This document shows positions 11,797 through 24,528 of a stretch of 64,000 nucleotides of DNA, one piece after another. The notes under the pieces were generated by a model. It saw only the letters and a list, made by a program, of their open reading frames with translations. It searched no databases and was not told the DNA's origin. Position 1 is the first letter of the stretch; each line of letters starts with the position of its first letter. This DNA is from Symsagittifera roscoffensis (Eukaryota > Xenacoelomorpha > Acoela > Convolutidae), in assembly GCF_963678635.1 (NCBI RefSeq), contig NC_087070.1, positions 32,592,981 to 32,656,980 on the forward strand. The letters are read 5' to 3'. The position numbers were made by a program, and so were the translations under genes.

Positions 11797-14052
11797 TTAT
11801 GATGAAGTCTATGTATGAAACATTTTATTCATTTTGCTGAAATTCCTGTCATCTCTTCTAAAAGTTCGAAAAAAATTGTAGGAAAATTATTCAATTTGTT
11901 TTTTTGAACTTCATTGTCTTTAATAGATGATAATGACTTTTTTTAACTTCAACTGAGAATAATTCGCAAAACTCTTTAGATGGAAAGTAAGTTTTTTTTT
12001 CTACAAAATTTGCCCGAAAACTAGTTCAAGTTCCTTTCCAATCGCCAAATACAACATAACGTTAAACTTTTTGATGCCTTAAAATCATCTTATTTTTTCC
12101 ACATACATAGGGTGCTCTTCTATGTTCCTCTCTAGTCTCGCATTTCGTGCATTCTCTTTTTTGCCAGCCTAGATACTTGATTGCAGAATAATAATTGTAG
12201 AATTTTCTATCGGATCCTGAACATTTAATTTATATCAATAATTTCTTCGTTAAGAAAATTAAGTTAAACTAATTACTACAATTTCAAATCGTACTTTTCA
12301 TATATTATGATTCAGAACCGAAATTTTTTTTTAGATCTCAATTTCAGATTTGAAATGGGATGCTCAAGTTTAAAACAACGCGTGTGTGTTTTTGGAACAT
12401 GTTAATTCAGATCTGAAGTTTTCTAATGGTTATTTCTGATTTGAAAAGACTGTTACAGCTTAAACTTTCGGATCTTCAATTTTATTTTTCATGTTTTCAT
12501 CAGTACTTGGGCACAGCTTATGCTTTTTTCTAGGTAGTTTTGTGTTTTATGGTTTTGTGGTTTATTCTAGGCTATAGCAAGGTTCAACAAAATCTCTTAT
12601 AGTAGACTGCTGAAATATGATTCCTTAAGATTAATATAGAGAAATACATGAGTAGCGAAGGAAAATCAAAAGTTTGATAGGCCTTCTCATAACTTTTGAA
12701 AATTTTCCAAAATATTGAGCAAAAAATTGGTTTAAAAAAATGTTTGCAAATATTCTGAGGTTGTTTTTTCACCCCTAGTTGAAAAATAAGTACATATTGA
12801 AAAAATTAGCAATATTAGTTGTTCTCATAGATTAGAAGAAAAGGGGTTCTCATATCTATTTTCAAATTTGAATTTTTGTTTTTCATGATTGCTTCGGATT
12901 TTTTAAGTTTCATATTTTATTGAATATTGTAAGAAACAAAAAATGGAAAGTTCAGCTGTTTGCTTGAATGCATATATCGTAATTTAAGAAATAGTTTCTC
13001 ATATCTATTTTGAGATATTACCAGGCCAAAATGTGCACTGGATATGCGCACAATTTGGTGTCTCTATATTCCTAGATTCCAATGACAACTCTTTAAACAT
13101 GTTAAAAACAAAAAAAAATTGAAAGAACAAAAAAGAACAAAGGGAGCGTCCTTGTTGCGGAAGCTGCTTACAATTCACAAAATGCACAGTTTGGCCTCGT
13201 AATGGATCTGACTTTTTGCTGCAATAGTGGTACCAAGTGAAAGTTCTAGACGCAAAAAACCGGCCCTGAGTCGCAAAGAAAAAGCTACGCTCCTAAAGCA
13301 ACTCAGTCTGGATTGAGGGTAATTAAGAGAAGCGTAATATGCTTCAACAAGCTGGATAGCTTTTCTTAGATCCTCTGCGTATCGCAGAAACTACAATTAT
13401 TAGAAAAGGTGGTCTTCGATTTGTTTTTATCAAAATTTATTAAATTCGCTCAGGTTTTACTTGTTAAATGTCTGACTGGTCTATGAAAATTTCTACTACA
13501 GCTACTTAAAGTAATATAAACTAACAGAAGTTAAAACTTAGAAAAAACAAATTGTTACGCTGAAAAACCAATGGTGATCTCATAGAGCGATTGAAAGAAT
13601 GGCGAGGATGAACAAGATCTGTTTTCAATCTGTTCAATTTATATTGAAAACACTTTCTGGGGTAAGCAAAGCCAGAAAAAAAACCTTAGAAAAACCTGGC
13701 CAAAAGAACAAAAGTTGGCATTTTGATCTCAAACCCATGATTTCTCAACATTCAAACTCAAACGACGAAATTCACAATTTTACCCGACCAAAAACAGCTG
13801 CGCGACAAAAAAGGATTTTCTCGCGACTTGCACGACTAAAATTAATCTCGCAATCTTAACTACCTAAAACGACACTAGTGAAATTTCGCTACTATGCTTT
13901 CATTATCAAAATATCTAAAGGTAAATTTTTAATTACTGACTTTCACAGGGAATTTTGAGGCAATCATGATTGAAAAAAATTAATAGCAGTCTCTGAAAAA
14001 AAATTTAAAATGATGGGACTTAGCACGACATTTTGTAGCTGCTCTATGTGAC
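11797..14052. other. Non-coding stretch with one relic of the 3.2-kb repeat
   Basis: Nothing here supports a gene. Around 12100-12180 a diverged match to the 3.2-kb array appears (CTATGTTCCTCTCTAGTCTCGCATTTC, compare 31885-31911), so that family is also dispersed. An 86-codon frame at 13599-13859 has no splice-site support and no recognisable motif. Confidence 0.4.
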
Positions 14053-14328
14053 TAGGGGCGGATCTAGGATTTTCTCCCCGAGGATGGGGGTAGATTTTCA
14101 AAAAAAAATCCAAAATTTTGTCGACGTTTTTTAGGTCGACCAAATTGATTTTCTGAGCTCTCCCAAATCAATGTTTGACAAAATTTTCTGACCCGCAGGC
14201 AATTGTTTGAGAAAACAGGCCAAAAAAGGCGATTTTAGGCACTTTGCCGAAAATGGATATAAAAAATACTACAAAAAAAGTACAAAAAATAATACCTCCG
14301 CCCCCCCCCCCCCCCCTAAATCCGCTGG
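14053..14328 (+). mobile_element. hAT-like MITE, diverged copy
   Basis: The left end TAGGGGCGGATCTAGGATTTTC matches the clear element at 57780. The core TTAGGTCGACCAAATT lies at 14131-14146. The right end has a poly-C run followed by AAATCCGCTGG. Flanks TATGTGAC and TGTGCGAC match at 6 of 8 positions, as expected for an aged 8-bp target duplication. No transposase is encoded, so it is non-autonomous. Confidence 0.65.
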
Positions 14329-15269
14329 TGTGCGACTTTAACCTTGACGAGAGCGAGGGTCTCGGCCGCGAGATAATCATGTGCGCGATCTTTATAGTCG
14401 CGTCATAAATTGAACACGTTGGACCGGAAATTACAACATATTTTGAGGAATTGATTTTTGCTGATGGCATTTTCAGCGCCCTGTTCCATCAGATATGAGA
14501 AATACAATTTCACTCTATTGAGATATGGGTTGAGCACTATTTTTAACCATGAATGAGAAGGAAATTGGCAATCAGTTTGCCTAGCAGAGGAAAAATAAGG
14601 TTTTCTTGAAAATGATCAAGGCCTTCACGCGATTCACAAGAACAACGACTTATTAAAAACGGAACTGAAGCAAAACATAAGACAAAATTTGAATAGTCAC
14701 AAAGGTTTTTCATAAGATGAAAAACTCTTTCTAATAGAAATGTAGTTCGTTTAGCTGATTAGTTATTGGTTGTTACTTGATTTATTGCAATTGTCAATCA
14801 AGGCTCTAGCACGATATTGGAAAACAGTCATTAGATTTAGAAGTTGCGTTCTGTTGTCTTAATTCATCTGAAGAGAAACTTTTGATTCAGTTTTTATATT
14901 TCTTACAGTGGAAACAAAAACTTTAAAGAAAGACAAAATGAAAACATGCCTAGCCTACCTGAGAAAGTTTGAATCGTGTTTTGACATATTTTGATATGTT
15001 TTGGCTGTGCTTGAGGTCTTTATTTAATTGAGGCTTGACCCAAACCCTTCTCTCGACTATTCTTTTCGAGAACTGACATTGCGCTGGACTTAGAAAGTCA
15101 AAATATAAGTAAAGGCAGCACCTCGACCCTGGTGACTTAACAACTTGAAATTAATTTAGAATTACTTCAGAATTTAACACTACTAAAGTTGCCGGACGCG
15201 ATCTTTTATATAATTTTTTTACTGAAAATTGATCATAAAACTGCAGGTGGTTTGGGTCAAGGTCAAATT
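14329..15269. other. Non-coding stretch, nothing recognised
   Basis: No gene, RNA gene or element end is visible. The frames are short and lack motifs. Confidence 0.4.
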
Positions 15270-15350
15270 CAAAACATACCTTAACTACGGTCGAAACATA
15301 TCTAAAATTGGTCGGATATAGTCGAAACATATCTTGAGCATGGTCGAATT
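15270..15350 (+). repeat. Short GGTCGAAACATAT minisatellite
   Basis: Units such as ACGGTCGAAACATATCT, TAGTCGAAACATATCT and ATGGTCGAATTTTAT follow one another at spacings of about 25-40 bases. The same core makes up the longer minisatellite at 63290-63640. Confidence 0.6.
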
Positions 15351-18300
15351 TTATCGCGAGAATAATCGATCCAATTCTCATTTTTGTGAACTGTTTCTTC
15401 AAAAGTATTAAAGTTTTCTTTATTAGAATGAATCAAATTTGTCTAAAAAATGTTTGAACTTTTCAACTCTCTCTCGAATCACGTTTTAAGTTTTGTAAAA
15501 TCATTTGATTATTGCTTTAAAAAACAATTAAATACAAAATAAAAGGTGAGAAATTTGAAGAAAAAAGTTAGTTTTGAGTATACTACTCAAGATAAAATTG
15601 ATGCAAAGAGTGATATCAGCTCAAACGTTTAATAGAAAATAATCATATGTTCTTATTTATAATTCTCTGCTTTGAAACTCAAAACTGATTAGATATAAAG
15701 GTAGGTTTTAATGCTACTCTTTTTCAAAACAAAGAAATTTATTTCATTTGATTATAATTGATTTTTTAGTTGATTTTCAAATGTTTCTAGAACGAAAAAT
15801 GGCTCATTTTTTAATAAATTAAAAATTCTAACCCAATTTTCCACTATTTTGTTATGCTTCGTGATTTTCTTGAATCAATCTAAGCTTAAGATAGCTATTT
15901 GCTTCAGAATTTTCACGCAGCTCTTAATGTTACGGCAGCAGTCATTATTGCTAAATTTACAACTTTGAAAACATTTGTATCATTTTTTGTTTGATATTCG
16001 CTTCTGCGGCTTTCACAATAGGAGTGTTTTAAATTTCAGAAATTAGTTATTAGAGTTTGAAAAAAAATCGTGTAAAAAGTTTTGCTGTATGCTTCCTTGA
16101 AATCAAAATCACTATAAACAAAGCCTCATGATGATACCACACTCCGCCCGTCTTACTTGAGTTTTATTTAAATTAAATTGCGTCAAAACCAATTGACTTT
16201 ACTCTTTAGTAATATCCAAATTGAAAATCATAATAATCGTAGACGTTTTATTAAAGAAAACAAAACAAAACCATAGTAACAAAAATGAACTTGTTTTCTT
16301 TTTTATTGATTTTTTATTGGGTCAGAAAATCTTTTGAACTTCATAAAACTGAACCTGTAAAAATTGAAGATAGGCTTTTAATTTGCTGTCTTAGACAATA
16401 TTTACTGTTTTCATTTCCAATTGGGCAAAGGCCGCAGACATTTTTGCACAAAAAATATATTTTGTACTCAAAATTGAGCAATGGGTAGTCGAGAAAATTA
16501 TCAGTTTTTCACTCGTAGTTTTCAAATTAACTTGACCCGAAAAAAAATTGATTTTCAAACAAAACTGAAATAGAGTTTGATCGAACTCTGCAATTCGCAC
16601 GGCGAAGTCTGGCTTACCGTGTGTTTGATATCATCTTCTAATTTTTGCAGGTCGCGCTCCTAGATACTCCGTCGAACGCTAGATTGGCATTTTATTTGGT
16701 TCTTCTTCTCGCAAAACGTCCCAGAAATTTTTAAGGGGATATCTCCGGGTATGTTGAGAGAACGAAGTGACACAGAGAACCAAAAAACATCAAAATATCC
16801 CAGTCAGATAAAACCAGAACACAGTACGCAAAAAGATTTGATATACTACTCAACTTACCAAAAAACTGAAAAGTTAACTGAAAAAAGTTTAATGAAAAAA
16901 TCGCAGAGAAGCTATCAGTGGGTCTTAATAGGCCTGTCGAATGTTGGTGCAATTGCATGAACTCCCCACATTTCAGACTGTTATGTTGTTCACCGAGCTC
17001 TTTTTTGCGACTCAAGGCCATTTTTTGCGTCTATAATTTTCAAGTGGTACCATTTTTGAAGCCGAATTTCTTAGGAAATCCTCTAGCTAGAGATCAAGTG
17101 AGAGTTCGTCCTCACACAATACCTATCGTTGCCTTGGCATAGGATCGAATACGCGATCAATCGATCTCAAAGTGAACCCGAAGTGCCTGAACTACCACTA
17201 TGCGAAGTGCCTCAAATAGAGATCAAACGTCCTAATACTTAAGAATAGTGCGCCAACAAAGCAAATTTTTGATCCGACTAATGAGAATGGGTAAGAAATT
17301 TGTATTCGGATATGTTTTAGTTCAATTGTTTTTCACGCAAAATCAGATCGCACAAATAATAATTGAACTGGGTTGAGTGATATATTGTTTTGTAGCCCTT
17401 TTTTCTTGATTCCATTAACAGCGAAAAAATATCAAAAAGTGTTGGGAAAAACCGGTTCTAAGTTATTACCTTTTTGTCTAATTTCGAGTGAGTATAGCGA
17501 CCCAGCATGCTTATTATAGAAGATTAGTCGCAGATTAGTAGAAAATGAGCATTGAAATTTTCATTTAAGCCCTGAAATTGTGGTAAATTTAGTTTTTGAT
17601 CTTTTTAGCACCTTCTTGGGAACTTTTCATTTTGATTTTTTTTTTCGTTTTCCGACATGCTTTTCAAAATGAATATGGGAAGTTTCTAAAATCTAGTCCA
17701 CCAAGAAAAAACAAGTTCAAATTATTTAAAAAAAGATAACTGTTTTAAAACATGGTCATAACATTCTGTGCTATTTGCACAGCAGCCGGCTATCCTTGTT
17801 CATTTTTTGGCATCATTTTGGATAAGTTGGCAAGAATTATCATTTTTGACCTAGCTAAGTTCAGCTTAATAGTTTCATCTAGCATGAATTGAAGTTTCAA
17901 CCCTATATCTTAATTATTTGTAGAGAAACGGCAAAAACGTGAAGAAAGAAAATCGTTCATGTGTTTGATGAAATCAAGTGTCTAATTATTTGTTGAAGCC
18001 CATTGTAGCCAGAAAAATATATTGAAATCTTTTTTTTTGATGTTACAGGTTGTTCATCATCTACCAAAATTTAGCCTCATCAGTTTTTGCAGAATTTCGT
18101 AAAGTAGATCATTACCAGTCCAAACTGTCTGTTTATTTTGTAAATTTTCAACGGATTCTGCAACACGTCGATAACAGTTTTGTCGCTGATTCCGCAACAA
18201 TGTTCTTCAACAAGGCTCTTTTTTCTTTGATCTTTTTTGAGCTTTCCTTTTTAGAGCTGTTTTGAATTCCACGAATAAATGACTAAAACACTTTATCGCT

Positions 18301-20429
18301 CAAAATTGCTCGAAAAACAGCCAAATTTGCGGAGTCCCCAACAAAAGTTTTGGATGAAATTTTTGCGGAATCTGCTCACATTTTGCGGAATCCGCTTGTT
18401 ATTACGGAATTCGGAACAACTAGCTATAAATACTCGTAGCGGAATCAGCGACAAAAACATAGGCCTGCAAAAATTAGGCTATAGTTATTTGTGCTTGGAA
18501 CCCACGAAAGTTTCGTAAGTGGAATCCACTCATATTTTTAACTTGCTTAGGGTTTCGCCTCTGAAATTGAATGACCTACAAAAACCATAAAGTGCGCCTA
18601 TTCATTGCACAGTTTACTTCGTAATGGTATAATTTTTTTGAAGTGTTTGTCATATGTTTGAAACTTTTAACTGTGTTGCTGACATTAAAGTCTTAGGGAT
18701 CGAAACATTATGTGCTTCATGAACAGTAACTGGCTATCTTTGTTTTTATTATAATTAACCAATTATCATTTCTTACAATATTATATCAGGCCTAAAATGT
18801 TTACCTGAAAAAAAAAGACAATTCAGATAAGTACACATCTTATTCTTATTATTATTTTTTTGTTATACTCCACTCTCCTAAGGCATAAAAAAAGTTGAAG
18901 ATTTTATAACAAAATGGCGACGTAATTTTTGTGAAAACTATGAAATGCATGATATTATTAGGATACTGGTGAAAAGAAGCTTTTTCTACTTAATTCAGCC
19001 TCGAACTGATTTTCTCTATTTTTTGTAATTTTCTGCACATAAATTTCATAAAATGGACCAAATGCGTTTTTAAGTGTCGTTTAATTCGCATTAGTTTGCA
19101 ATTTTCTAGCTTAATTTGACGCTCGGGATATCAACTCTGCATTCGTATATCACAACCTGTGTCCAATTTTGTAATAAAAATTTTTATTTTCGTTTAGTAT
19201 CATCTAGGCGAATATAAACGAAAAGACCCTTACTTTTGGGCAACATAATGCCTATATTCGTGCGTATGTATATTCATTCAATTGTTACACACTTATAATT
19301 CTTACTCATTATAGCAAATTCATACTTTTATAACTATTCCAAAAATTTTTGACAGAATAAATTATTTGAAAAAAAAATATTGAGCTGGAAAAACAAATTT
19401 TAAACTTGAAGTTTTTTTTTCTAAAAATCATTCAATAAAGGTGTGAAACTACAAAAAATACTTATTTCATTTTTTTCTTCTTTGAAGTATCTGTTATTGT
19501 TTACTTCTTCTTCAGAGGCAAAACTGCGGAAACTATGGAAACATGCAACCCTTTTGTTCATTCTTTTGTTGTTAGTAAATCATCTACCGATTGAGTTACT
19601 TCTCAGTCCACACGCAAATTGATTTTTTATTCGATTTTTCTCTCTTCACTTTTTTCGATTACAAACAAATTGCTGAAAAGGTAAAACAAGTAGTAATCAA
19701 AACCACTTATAGATTGAAATACCTTTCACCGCGTCCTTGTTTATTTACCATTTATTTTAGTTACACAGATGTGAATAAAACAAATATTGCTTTTTGTTCA
19801 TTTTTACCTTGGCGCCATTTTGTCAACAATTTTATCATCAGTATCTCGATTTCAATTTCCTTTGTATATTTTTTTCATTAGTTGTGGATTTTATCGCCCG
19901 CGTAACTACCGATTTATGCTAATTTTGAATTAGACTGAGGTAGATTCTTTTCGACTCAATAAGGTTTGAAAATTGCGAGTTTTTTGAAGTGAAAAGCTTG
20001 CTGATTACAATGCTTAAGGCGCTAAAAAGGATTGAAAAATTTGAATCGTAGAGTTAAAACGCAATCAGAGTATTACACGCGGAACCACCTCTCGCCTGGA
20101 GATTCATATTGCAAATTACTTTGGGAGCATCTTTTTTATATTCTATCGTAACGGATCAATTCTTTTGAAAAACAGCAAAATATATTACACCATTTTTTGC
20201 ATTCAGTTTATTGCCCTAGTTTTTAATAATTTGAAATTGTGGAGTTTGTTTGTATTATTTGTTTAGTTCATTGTGTTGATCGGGAAAATAATTACCAGGA
20301 AAGCAATAAATCATAAAATTATTCGCTGACCTTCATAAAAGCTGATGTTTTTTGCTTTTCTTAATATCAAAAAGCGGAAATAAAAATAGTTCGTGTCACG
20401 ATTTGCTTGTGTATTAGACTTAGAAAATA
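15351..20429. other. Long non-coding stretch upstream of the first gene
   Basis: No exon is supported. A degenerate run containing GCGGAATC-like words lies at about 18325-18450 (GCGGAGTCC, GCGGAATCTGC, GCGGAATCCGC, GCGGAATCAGCG). The region is otherwise AT-rich. A 67-codon frame at 16285 begins with a hydrophobic stretch but lacks any other support. Confidence 0.4.
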
Positions 20430-23400
20430 ATGGAGTCTTCAAGCACTGACAATCAATCTTATGAATCTCAAACAGTCCCAATTCAATCTCAAGAACCAGA
20501 GTTGCAAGAGAATGGTAAGAAAAAGAAAAATGCATCGTTTTTGAAGAGCTTCTCCAACTGCTGGAAAACACCAGAAACTGAACCAGTCAACTTTGAGGCT
20601 CTGAAACTTGACGAAAGGTAAGTGAAATTTTGTCTACTTTTCTTAGGAAGACCAAATTGAAATTCCAAGCTCTCCTAGAGCATTAAAAGACCCTGCTTTG
20701 ACCATTTTTTTTTGCGCGCAGGCGATTTTTTGAAAAGTTTTGACCAAAAAAACTTCGCGTTTATTCGGCACGTGCTCCCCCTTCAAAATTAGTATATTGG
20801 CAAAGAGGGGTCTTTAGAAAACATTTAGGGTTTGCCAGCAAAAAATGAAGGTCCCAAAATAGTAACAGATGGGAAACCTTTGGGTAGTCAGGGGGTCGAA
20901 ACACTGAGGAGAAAGGGACGTCCGTAGACCCCTCTAAATCCGTCCTGGTATTGTGTTCAGGCGCACACTCAGACATCTACAAAGTTTTTGTATTAACCAT
21001 AACCCAGTGTCAAATCTGAAAGAACGTCATTAGATCAAAAGGTCTGTTTTCACACATATCTGAGCGGAAAACAGTTTCAATTCTTTATAAGTGTAGACCA
21101 AAATTTTTTTCCGCCAAATTGAACTTTGTTTGATGTTTCATAAAAGTGGAAGCAAATGCGGCCGGTGATTGCAAAAACAGAGCAGAAAAGTTCTTTTACT
21201 GTTATGTTTTAAACAAAATCAATTTTTAAACAAAAACACAAAATATTTTAAATTCTTTTTCATCGTAATTTAGGTCGTAGGGCGTACGAGGAATGAAGCT
21301 TATAAAAACGACCTACTATAAAACTCACTAATATTTTTAAAAAACAACAACTTAGTTACCTGCTTCATCAACTTTGAAGCTATGTTTAAAAAATTTACGT
21401 TAGAATGGTGTCTGATGTATTACCGCCGGGCAGCGTATCACTTATATTGATATTATTATTAGCCTGAGGCATTTATGACTGCGATCTGGATTTGAACTAC
21501 ACTAATTATTATCACTTTGGGCTAATACTGGAATTGACAAAGATTTGCTGACTTTTGACAAGTTAGACAAAATAACAACAGAAATGAAAAAAAATCTCAG
21601 CAGAACACAAAACAGAAAAAAGGGACAAACAAAACTTGATATAAGTCTCGATCGAACAAAAACTGCACAGAAATTTGCAACTAACAAAATTTACTAGCAA
21701 AGACTAGAAAACAATACTTAAATTAGTTCATATTTCGCTTAATTGTATTATAATCTCAATTGTGTACTTCTCAATTTTATAGAAAAAAAATATACTATTT
21801 AATTGGGACTCAACTTTTAATAATCTTGATTGGAAACTCATAACAGTAAAAACAAATTGTAATTCCGCATCAGAAATTTTTTCTAAAAATTATTAACTCT
21901 AAGATAAAAAAATAGGCTACAAAGTCTAGTGACATCAGGTGCCCGATTGAAAGACAGGCCTTTAAATGATGCTCAAAAAAATGGTTTTTCTATATCCCTT
22001 GCTCTTTTTTTGGGTTTTAAGTGTCCTTTAGTTGAAACGGATTAGATTCAAAGATATAAGTCATCTGACATTTTTAGAAAATTTTGTTTATTCCATTTTT
22101 TACCGCAAAAACGAAGCAACCACCTACAAATTGCTTCCTTTTTATGTCAAGAACTAGCTTTAAATACTGAAATCAAACAGAAGAATCTGAAATTCATTAA
22201 AAAAATAAAAACAAATTTTAAAAATAAAACTCCAGTGCGATTAACCAGGTTTTGCATACTTGTAAGCTATAGTATTTTTTTATGCATGAAGCACTGAATA
22301 TTTTGGTCAAAATTACGTTAGCAAAAAAATAAATGTTTCTTAAGATATACGTATTTGACTATTCTAAACTCCCGCTAGAATTTCATAAGAATCAATTATA
22401 TTAAATTTTCATTGTCGGTATCCAAAAAAGCAAAAAATTGGTTTTAATTGATCAAAAATGGATTGTAATTTTTTTTCGGCAAATCAAAAAATTGCATTTT
22501 GTTCGATGATAATTGATTATAATGAAATGTGATTTTTTCTGTAACACTAAATTTCTTAAGTCCAAAATTTTAAAACACAGTGCAGTGTCTCAAACAATTG
22601 ACTATTTTTTTGGCGTAACGCACGCTTTATTAGAAAAATGCAAAAGTGATACATACTTTGGCTAATCGCTGGGTTATCTTGTTTTCAAGTTTTTCCTTTC
22701 GCATTTTTTTTCTCATACGTTTTTTTAGTTTCCCAAACTTTGCTTATCTTTTTACACTTTTCGTCAACCAATTTAATTTTTTTCCTTGGGGTCCGGCAGG
22801 GGTTTTGAGTTTGACGGGCAGGTGTCTGTAATATTTTGGGGCTGGTAAATTGGGGGATAAAGAAGAAATGCAGATGTGTGTATGCGGGAGTGAAAAAATA
22901 AGGATGTCGATGTCTGTATGCGGGCGCGAAAAAAAAGTGGGTGCTGAGGTGAAAAAATGGGGATGTCGAACTTCGTAGATGGGCATTAACACGGTGATGA
23001 GCATGCTCGTTGAGCTTCTAGTTATGAAGAACGTTGCAAAAATTGGAGTAAACATTTTACGATATTTACTCGAAAAACACAAAAACCTAAAATTTATTGG
23101 TCGCTTTATTAATTTATTGGTAGCTTTCTTTGTTTATTGGTCTAATATATCTGGTTTATTGGTTGCTTTATTGTAGCGAGGATGGAGAGGGGGATTGGTT
23201 GAAATTTTTTAGTGCCAAAGAAAAAGAAAAGGCGGTCAAAACAAATGAAAGACTACGGAATCAGAGGTCAAAGAGCTGTATTCCTGCAGAGGGAGAGGGA
23301 CTTGGAGGTAAAAGTCAAACTGAAGAGGTCAAATCTGAAGGGCCAGGAGGAAGAAAGGTCAAATTTGAGGAAGATAAATACGAGATGATCGCTGATTCTC

Positions 23401-23678
23401 AAATGGCTGAAACACAAAAGGTAAGTATCGATCAAATTAAATGCAAAATAATTTGATCAAAAAATGTTCAATTAAAACAGACTTTTAATTTTTGTGTTTC
23501 AATGTTGATTTTTAACCAGGGTGACAAACAATTTGCGTCACGCGCTGTTCCAGAGGCACCGGACGTCTGGAGTCCGGAAGAGGCGGCAACTCTGATCAAG
23601 GCAGTTTGGCGGGCCAGAGAGACCAGGAGATCCATGCCACACATCACACCACTGACGACCACGACGAAAAAGCCATGA
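20430..23678 (+). CDS. Orphan protein with polybasic segment and IQ-like motif, three exons
   Basis: Exons 20430-20617, 23177-23420 and 23520-23678 join in one frame (phases 2 and 0) to give 196 residues and a TGA stop. Donors are AG|GTAAGTG and AAG|GTAAGT; acceptors are TTGTAG|C and AACCAG|G. The N-terminal part is Ser/Gln/Glu-rich. At about residues 30-44 comes GKKKKNASFLKSFSN, a lysine cluster followed by alternating hydrophobic and serine residues, reminiscent of membrane-binding or calmodulin-binding effector segments. The middle is charged and low in complexity ([17 protein letters not shown]). Near the C terminus EEAATLIKAVWRARETRR resembles a degenerate calmodulin-binding IQ motif, with Lys in place of Gln. 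No signal peptide or membrane segment is seen. I do not recognise the family, and a calmodulin or membrane role is inference only. Intron 1 (2.6 kb) holds a truncated hAT MITE. The bHLH gene starts 850 bases downstream on the same strand. Confidence 0.75.
20635..20947 (+). mobile_element. Left-truncated hAT-like MITE in intron 1
   Basis: The core TTAGGAAGACCAAATTG appears near 20645, followed by family text such as CCAAGCTCTCC, GTCGAAACACTGAGGAG and the right end TAAATCCGTCCTG, which matches ATCCGCCCCTG of the intact copy at 57780. The left CAGGGGCGG end is missing. It starts 18 bases inside the intron, close to the donor. Confidence 0.6.
22870..22975 (+). repeat. Short GATGTNTGTATGCGGG direct repeats
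   Basis: GATGTGTGTATGCGGG and GATGTCTGTATGCGGG stand about 35 bases apart, each followed by a G- and A-rich tail ending in GGATGTCGA. The stretch is markedly G-rich for this window. It lies in intron 1 of the three-exon gene, about 200 bases before exon 2. Confidence 0.6.
23046..23305 (+). repeat. 260-bp inverted-repeat arm 1 (donor copy with exon 2)
   Basis: Bases 23046-23305 reappear in reverse complement at 25104-25363 with few differences. This arm contains the intron end, the acceptor and the first 129 bases of exon 2. It is in a frame-consistent gene, so it is taken as the source; the other arm sits inside a MITE. Confidence 0.9.
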
Positions 23679-24420
23679 TGGCCATACATATATCCATGCT
23701 TAGAACAAAAGAACCATGGATGTGATTTTCGTGTTTAATTTATGACTTATAGCTCTTAATGAATAGAAGTGTATGTTAAAGAAATTTTGTTGATAACAGA
23801 AATATGATTGATGTGATGTGATGTTTAAACTCTAGATTAATTTTTGAAAAACGCCACTTGAATACGAGCTTACTTTTTTGTTCACAGCTTAAAAAGTCAT
23901 CCCAGTTTTGAATCATAGTAGCCTAACTTAAACACTAGTTTTTTTTTCAAAAAAAATCAAGATAATTTTTGCATTGATTTATAGTTTGACTTTGATTTGA
24001 CGCCCAATTGAATAATGAAGAACAAACTTTTTTTAAAAATTTCTTACTGAGATCATCAACAAAGGTTCAATTGAATGACTTGCGCCCCATAAAACAAAAA
24101 TAAATCAAGCTTAAATCCCATTAAACAAGGTAAAAAGAGTCATTTTCAAGGATTATAAAGGTAGTCCGTATTAAGAGCCCTCAATAGCCCTTAGTGTCAT
24201 TAGCAATACAAGCATGATCGATTTCTCCAAGTTCAATTTAAAGCCATTTAGAGGAATTAAATCAATAACATTCCAGTACTAATAGGCAATCGATTAAAGT
24301 TGTTAGAACGAAAGGAATCTTTTTCGAAAATCATTGCTCTCATTCCTTTTCAATTTGCAATAAAACCACAAAAAAATTGTTTAGTTTTTCCAAAAATAAT
24401 TTTCCGCAACCTAATTTAAG
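23679..24420. other. Spacer between the two genes
   Basis: This AT-rich spacer should hold the 3' end of the first gene and the promoter region of the bHLH gene. One AATAAA at about 24099 is a possible polyadenylation signal but lies some 420 bases past the stop. A 9-base direct match, TGATGTGAT, overlaps itself near 23813-23823. No other feature is seen. Confidence 0.4.
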
Positions 24421-24428
24421 TATATAAA
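24421..24428 (+). promoter_or_regulatory. Candidate TATA box of the bHLH gene
   Basis: TATATAAA lies 101 bases upstream of the bHLH start codon. A start of transcription about 25-30 bases further on would give a leader of roughly 75 bases. Such words occur by chance in AT-rich DNA, so this is suggestive only. Confidence 0.35.
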
Positions 24429-24528
24429 TTTAACAAAATAAAACTCAAACTGAAAATTCTTCAGTTTAAAACAAGTAAAAAAAATTATTTGATTAAAATA
24501 TTTGACAAAAAAGCATTAAAAACTCAAA

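Noticed and set aside
13599-13859. 86-codon plus-strand frame rich in Lys and Arg
   Set aside because: It has no motif, no splice sites of matching phase, and the surrounding base use is the same as background.
22744-23082. 112-codon minus-strand frame with repeated HTDIDI/HTHICIS segments
   Set aside because: It arises from a G-rich direct repeat inside an intron of a plus-strand gene. There is no start context, splice support or homology.
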